This document shows positions 17,593 through 22,467 of a DNA stretch of 22,467 bases, one piece after another (within the stretch, counting starts at the first letter, position 1; each line of letters begins with the position of its first letter). Location of the stretch: positions 72,937-95,403 of the forward strand of contig KN885331.1 in NCBI GenBank assembly GCA_000934455.1. Direction: 5' to 3'. This DNA is from Apostichopus parvimensis (taxonomy: Eukaryota > Echinodermata > Holothuroidea > Aspidochirotida > Stichopodidae). The notes under the pieces were generated by a model. It made no database searches. It was given only the letters and a program-made list of their open reading frames with translations, and had not been told where the DNA came from. A program made the translations under genes and the position numbers.

Positions 17593-20009
17593 TTAACTGT
17601 TCAAATCAGCAGAGGATGGAACAGCAAATTTGACCAACACTCCTCTTTCCACCAGAACGTTCAGATACAATCCTTTATCCTGTTGCTGGTAAGTCTCGAT
17701 AACCCTCTTCAAATTAGATTCCATCGCCCGTTCAAATTCTTGTTCGTTTGCGTCTTTCTCGTCATAATTGTGTACAGCCGCGTATGCCTCTATTGTACCT
17801 TTTACCGCCTGCAGGCTGAAATAATCCATTTCATCTTTTGGCCACGTGATCAGAATAATCTGTCCCAAAGCACGAGAGATCTGAGGTGATATGTCGTCCC
17901 ATCCGTGACGACCTTGGTTATGCTCCCAGACCAACGGCCAACCGAAAGGGGTGACGAAAATCACAACCGGGCTTTCACATCCTTTGAAGCTAAAAATATC
18001 AACGAGTTTCGAACATTCGTTTTCGCAAGAAAGCAGATCGTTTGTATCCGACGAAGATTGATTAGTCGTCACAGATGTTGGCAGAAACGATCGCAGAGGA
18101 ATTTTTGAGCGTTTGCAAGATCTGACCAGCAGCGAGGACAAGAACTGATCGGTGTCTCGTACGGAATCTCGTACCACGAAGGTCACGTGGTTTGGCTTAA
18201 CGTCGACGAGTTGGTCCCATACGGCTTGGATGGTTTGATCCATGCGGCAATCGATGCAATTGCAAACGAATGGATCGTCACCGTTCTTGCAATGACAGGT
18301 GGGTAGCTCATACCACCAAGACATCGGCCCTTCGATAGCATTACCAAACTCCATGAAGAGATGGGCTTTATCACCGAGATGTTCTTGTAAAGCTTTATAG
18401 AAGCGAAGACCGTTGCGTGTCATACGCATACATCGCTTGAGGTGAACCACGGGAACATCACGGGGTGAGTTTGACCTCACAACCGTCAACGGGTCGGCGC
18501 CGTCCCTGATTGCGTAGGTGCCTGTAGCGATGGTCATCCACAAATAGAAATCGACGTTGCTGCGACAGAAATTCTCTAAAGGACTCCAGTCCCAGCTTGG
18601 TACGAATGGCACTTCGTCTAAGAGAAGAGCGACTTGCCTATCGGGATGCATAGCAGTCAGAGAAGAAGCGATATCACAAATAAGACTTGGCGAGAGACGC
18701 TGGCTGAACGAATCTTTATTCGGAAAGCAGAGTCCAACGAGATCGCAAATGCTCCAAACGCGAATACTTTTCGCGTCGGCAGCCTCTTTCAGTGAGTGCA
18801 GCTGAAGTTGTTCCACTAGATGGTTCTTTGATCTCCGTAAACGTCCCATCGTTCGCGTGTGTGAGACGTTGGTACATGAGACGACAAAGACAAGATATTT
18901 TGGGTCTATTTCGCAAAGTTGTTCCGCTAACATCATCAATACAAGTGACTTACCCGTCCCATACTCGCCAGTCAAAATCAACTGGCGTGAATTGGGCATC
19001 GTAAGCAGAGCGAGTTGCTCTGGATTTAGGAAGATCTTATTCATTTTGGCATTTGTTTTGTGGACTGCATCTGCAATCGTTCGCACATGAACCACTGAAG
19101 CAAAACCGGCATACCTCGCACACAACTGTTCGTATTGTTCCGACGTGAACGCATGATTCGAATCATTTCGAGATAAGGCATCACCGAAGTAACTACTTAA
19201 CATTTCATTAACCCTTCCGGCAGAAACTATATTGTCTCTGTGAAAGACGTGCTTCATGTGGTAATCGCAAACGTTAACTGCTTGAAAGTCTTCCATTGCT
19301 AAGTTTGGAAATGCGATAAAATAGTGAGCAGGAATATCTGCGACAAAACCAAGACCACTATTCATGTCGCGAATGGCAATCTCGTTGCGCAATACTTGTT
19401 CCCATGCACTTTTCATATTGCATCGCTTCGTTTTGAAGGCTCTGTCCATGGAGACGCTTTTTACTTCGATCAATATCAAACCAAGTTTTCGATGAAAGAT
19501 AAGCACATCATGCTCGCCTGACAGTTTCCCCTGTTTTACTGCCTTTGATAACTTACAGTAATTTGCAAACTTGTACTCGCTTAAGATAAACATAACTTGT
19601 TCATTTTGAATTCCCCAAGAGTAGATAGCTGAAACGATCTTTTCAACTGCGTCCTTTTGGATTCTGTCCGCGACGACTTCTGTTGGAGATTTTTTGGTCG
19701 CTCCTTTTGACAGAGATACGGGATCTCTATTTGAAACTAGATCGGAATTTGTCCATAGATCCAAATCTCCCTTTGTTTCGTAAAATAATGCGGCTGGAAC
19801 CCTGTAAGTCGATTGATGCAAAGAAGGAAAGTAGTGATTTGTGTAGTCGATTATTGCATCGTCGAAAGACATCATCTCATTGGTCAGTGGGGATTTAATC
19901 TTCATGTCCTCTGAAATTTGCACTGGAGGAAAGTTACGAACCTTTGGAACAACCCCACAAGCTGGACATTTTATATCGCCTGGTACCCACGTGATGTGGG
20001 GTTCTGGAC
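17593..20009 (-). CDS. NERD-like nuclease fused to superfamily 1 helicase (large 3' exon)
   Basis: An uninterrupted frame of about 805 codons runs from a splice acceptor (polypyrimidine tract and CAG at 20010-20012) to TAA at 17593-17595. Residues below count from the GTG at 19923, which is an internal Val and not a start. Residues 92-180 form a NERD/PD-(D/E)XK-like fold: GEHDV (D139), IEVKS (E153, K155) and Q176. The SF1 helicase follows: Q-motif LNPEQ (299-303), Walker A GEYGTGKS (319-326), Walker B LLLDE (433-437), RCMRMTRNG (497-505), SFKGCE (645-650) and the motif VI-like ISRALGQ (682-688). The usual motif III GDxxQ is not visible. A Cys cluster (543-559) interrupts the helicase. It predicts an ATP-driven nucleic-acid enzyme with a nuclease. 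The helicase is of the DUF2075/Schlafen-like group by general appearance. Cell location is unknown, as no signal peptide or membrane segment is visible. The 5' exon is not identified. Confidence 0.88.
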
Positions 20010-20035
20010 CTGAAAAAAGAGGGAAGATTTGTTAT
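20010..20035 (-). promoter_or_regulatory. Splice acceptor with polypyrimidine tract
   Basis: On the minus strand a TC-rich run ending TTTTTTCAG immediately precedes the exon. The exon begins GT-CCA-GAA-CCC, so the intron would be phase 1. The downstream frame reads PEPHITWVPGDIKCPACG without a Met before the conserved part, which fits an upstream coding exon. Confidence 0.75.
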
Positions 20036-20318
20036 TTCTAGTGATACATTTGTAATATCTAGAATTTTGCTTGCACGATAAAATGGTGCTTTCAGTGTCT
20101 AAACAAAACTGGCGGAGATGGCTACACCACACCGCATCACCATACCACATTACCACAAGCGCCACCCAAGTGGCGACACAACTCGCACAAGCTTTATAGT
20201 CCACCCCCTGTTTGTGTCTCTTTGTACATTACTATTTTACGGCATCTGTTTCTAATGGAGTTAAATGTGCACCTTTGGAATATGCATTCTATAGGTTACG
20301 AAATGCTTTAGACTAGGA
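20036..20318. other. Probable intron of the nuclease-helicase gene
   Basis: It lies between the splice acceptor and the LINE. It contains a small hairpin (CGCCAC/GTGGCG, about 20160-20175). No upstream exon with a convincing donor site and continuing frame was found. Confidence 0.45.
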
Positions 20319-22205
20319 GAAAATAATGATTTTATATCAACACCTAGGATATCATACACGTCGTCACAGTTAATTGCTCTTCGCGAAGTACAGCCTATTT
20401 GCCTACACAATGACCCGTACATATCCAGCTATAGGCCTATAGACATTCCTAAGGAGATGCTACGAAGAAAACGGGGTAATCTAGGCGGGATCAAACGAAG
20501 GATGCGGAGACGGAAATGTAAGCCTTATTTACCATCAATTATTATGGGTAATTTACAATCGTTATGCAACACGATTTACGAAATATGTGGCAACGTCAAC
20601 TATCTAAAGGAATTCCGTAATAATAGTTTACTGTCATTTACCAAACCATGGCTTACAGACCACCATAGTGATGACCATGTAACTGTTGATGGATTTAAAG
20701 TATTACGGGGTGATCGGACTACTGATTCTGGGAAAGAGAAAGATGGAGGCGTTTGTGTATTTGGTAATAAGAAGTGGTGCCACCCAAATAACGCTAACAT
20801 CAAATGTTACTCATGTTCATCAAACATTGAAATATTAACATTTAGGTTGAGGCCATATAATCTACCCCGGGAGTTTTCTCACGTCATTGTACACATCGTC
20901 TACGTGCCCAAGCGTAACATTGCAAAATCGGCTGCTTTAGAACTTGTGACGTCATACATGAATTTGAGACTTGGGGTTGGGATTTCAACCACTGCAGCCT
21001 ACAGAAGATTAGTGTACATTATTATCAACACGTCACATGCTCAACAAGTGATACAGCTACCCTGGATTTGCTCTATTCAAACGTTAAGGATGCATACACT
21101 TCCATTCAAATACCACCACTTGGTGAAGCCGATCATAATCTAATCTACTTCATGCCTAGTATAGACCCATTGTCCAAAGGCAAAAACCTACGACTGTTAC
21201 CGTTCAGCAGTGGAATACTGAAAGGTTAGAACATCTAAGAGCTGAATTAGACTCTACTGATTGGAATGTTTGTCGATGCTACAGAAGGCTTGGATGAATT
21301 GACAGCAACAATAAGCGAGTATATAAATTTCTGTGTTGATGTTACTATACCCACCAAGTGGATTAAAGTATTTCCCAACAACAAGCCTTGGATAACAAAA
21401 CGAGTGAAGGATGTCATCAACAAGAAAAAGCGACTATTTGGTAAAGGGGATCAGGATGGATTAAGGCAGATACAGTCTGAACTCAAAATGGTCATTTGGG
21501 AGGAAACGGCATCATATCGTGACAAAGTTGAAAGACATTTTACTGGAAACAACATAAAGCGGGTTTGGGAAGGCATGCGTTTGACGAGTGGTTACAATAA
21601 TAATTCTAAATCTTGCCATTTACCTAAAATCAATGTAGACGATGCGAACGAGTTTAATTACTTTTACAACCGTTTTGAGCAACATAATTTTTCAGCTGGA
21701 TGTGAAACTTTACAACAGCTGTTTTTAAATGCTGATTTTAATTTAACGGTTACTGAGGGCGAGGTTCGCTGCCATTTTGCTAGGCTACACTCATCAAAGG
21801 ATGCAGGTCCTGATAGACTTTCGCCACGAGTTTTAAAACAATGTGCAATTTAATTGGCAAATATTTCTACTTATATTTTTAATCAGTCTTTTAAAACTCG
21901 ATCAATCCCTATTTTATGGAAACCAATCATGTTTCATACCAGTTCCCACAGAATCTGAAATATCTTGTCTGAATGACTCACGTCCTGTTGCCATCACCGC
22001 TGTGCCAATGAAAATTTGTGAACGTATATTTTTTAGAACGCTTTGCATTCATTTGTAGTTCCCTTTTTGGATCCTTTGCAGTTTGCATACCAATCGAGTC
22101 GTAGTTCTGAAGATGACGTCGTTGTAATCCTTGAAACAGACACCGGTATTCTTTTATTCCTCGTGCAATGTAGGTTTCTAATGATACTCTGTTACGTTGA
22201 TTTTT
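20319..22205 (+). pseudogene. CR1/Jockey-type LINE fragment (endonuclease plus start of reverse transcriptase)
   Basis: A LINE ORF2 broken by frameshifts. From about 20340 it encodes ISYTSSQLIALREVQPICLH, then a basic RRKRGNLGGIKRRMRRRK segment. LPSIIMGNLQSLCN (about 20524-20565) opens the APE endonuclease. TKPWLTDHHSDDHVTVDGFK and the VLRGDRT region follow in frame to 21143. The endonuclease end (TLDLLYSNVKDAYTSIQIPP and ADHNLI, about 21060-21142) is in another frame after a small deletion, with SDH changed to ADH. The frame at 21266-21853 holds NKPWITKRVKDVINKKKRLF and DAGPDRLSPRVLKQC of the reverse transcriptase N-terminus. LNDSRPVAIT and FVVPFLDPLQFAYQSSRSSE follow in further frames. Homology fades near 22200, before the catalytic FADD motif, so the 3' half is gone. 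Family assignment comes from pattern memory of CR1/Rex-like elements. Confidence 0.85.
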
Positions 22206-22239
22206 TTCTTATCCTTTTTATCGTATTATCTTAATATAA

Positions 22240-22374
22240 CCAAAATTTAATTACTTACTTATTTACTAATTTACTAAATTACTAATTTACTGATTTACTG
22301 ATTTACCGATTTACCGATTTACCGATTAACCGATTAACCGATTAACCGATTAACCGATTAACCGATTTACCGAC
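22240..22374. repeat. Graded minisatellite (ACTT, ATTTACTG, ATTTACCG, ATTAACCG)
   Basis: Short units change stepwise along the tract: ACTT/ATTTACT at the left, then ACTGATTT, ACCGATTT and ACCGATTA, returning to ACCGATTT before the ACTC repeat. It directly follows the truncated LINE. Confidence 0.9.
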
Positions 22375-22467
22375 TCACTCACTCACTCACTCACTCACTC
22401 ACTCACTCACTCACTCACTCACTCACTCACTCACTCACTCACTCACTCACTCACTCACTCACTCACT
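22375..22467. repeat. (ACTC)n microsatellite
   Basis: About 23 perfect tetranucleotide units run to the window end, following the graded repeat without a break. The end probably marks an assembly limit. Confidence 0.97.

Noticed and set aside
20036..20204. Minus-strand open frame upstream of the splice acceptor as the gene's N-terminus
   Set aside because: It is in a different frame from the conserved exon and crosses the acceptor. No donor site with a matching phase was convincing.
22240..22467. CRISPR array or telomere
   Set aside because: Units are 4-8 bp without spacers, and the units are not TTAGGG. This is simple-repeat DNA.

Overview
The window looks like non-coding, repeat-rich DNA from a marine invertebrate animal, most likely an echinoderm and possibly a sea cucumber. 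The evidence is long gene-free AT-rich stretches, tRNA-derived SINEs, long poly-G/poly-C tracts, fragments of several animal transposon classes, a 254-base assembly gap, and a splice acceptor before the one long open frame. The echinoderm/holothurian guess rests on familiarity with the SINE sequences and was not tested by a search. Both ends are simple repeats ((AACTC)n at the start, (ACTC)n at the end), so the window may be a whole contig that stops at unresolvable repeats.

Layout. 1-9,700 holds simple repeats, three tRNA-derived SINE candidates (690-1009 plus, 2440-2530 minus, 6160-6403 plus), a diverged array carrying TGACCT motifs (3319-4020), a duplicated AT-rich block (4028-4323) and no convincing gene. 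9,735-10,980 is a transposon graveyard: a hAT transposase C-terminus (minus), a LINE endonuclease fragment (plus), and the C-terminal GIY-YIG part of a Penelope-like element (plus). The Penelope-like remnant is split by a perfect 34-bp palindrome flanked by 7-bp direct repeats. 10,981-11,234 is unsequenced. 11,235-14,500 is largely unexplained, with the second copy of a dispersed repeat. 14,560-15,524 is a decayed gene ending in a Ulp1/SENP-type protease whose catalytic Cys codon reads Phe. 16,513-16,872 is a PNMA/Ty3-type Gag fragment.

17,593-20,009 (minus) is the only intact coding sequence of any size: a single large exon of about 800 codons. It encodes a NERD-like PD-(D/E)XK nuclease domain fused to a superfamily 1 helicase, with a Cys-rich insert and a CPxCG motif in its 5' extension. 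Its 5' exon(s) are not identified. A 5'-to-middle fragment of a CR1/Jockey-type LINE (20,319-about 22,205, plus) lies beside it in the opposite orientation, cut before the reverse transcriptase active site and followed by a simple-repeat tract that changes unit step by step to the window end.

The genes do not form an operon or pathway. Candidates for novelty are the nuclease-helicase protein, which resembles prokaryotic nuclease-helicase defence architectures, and the palindromic insertion.
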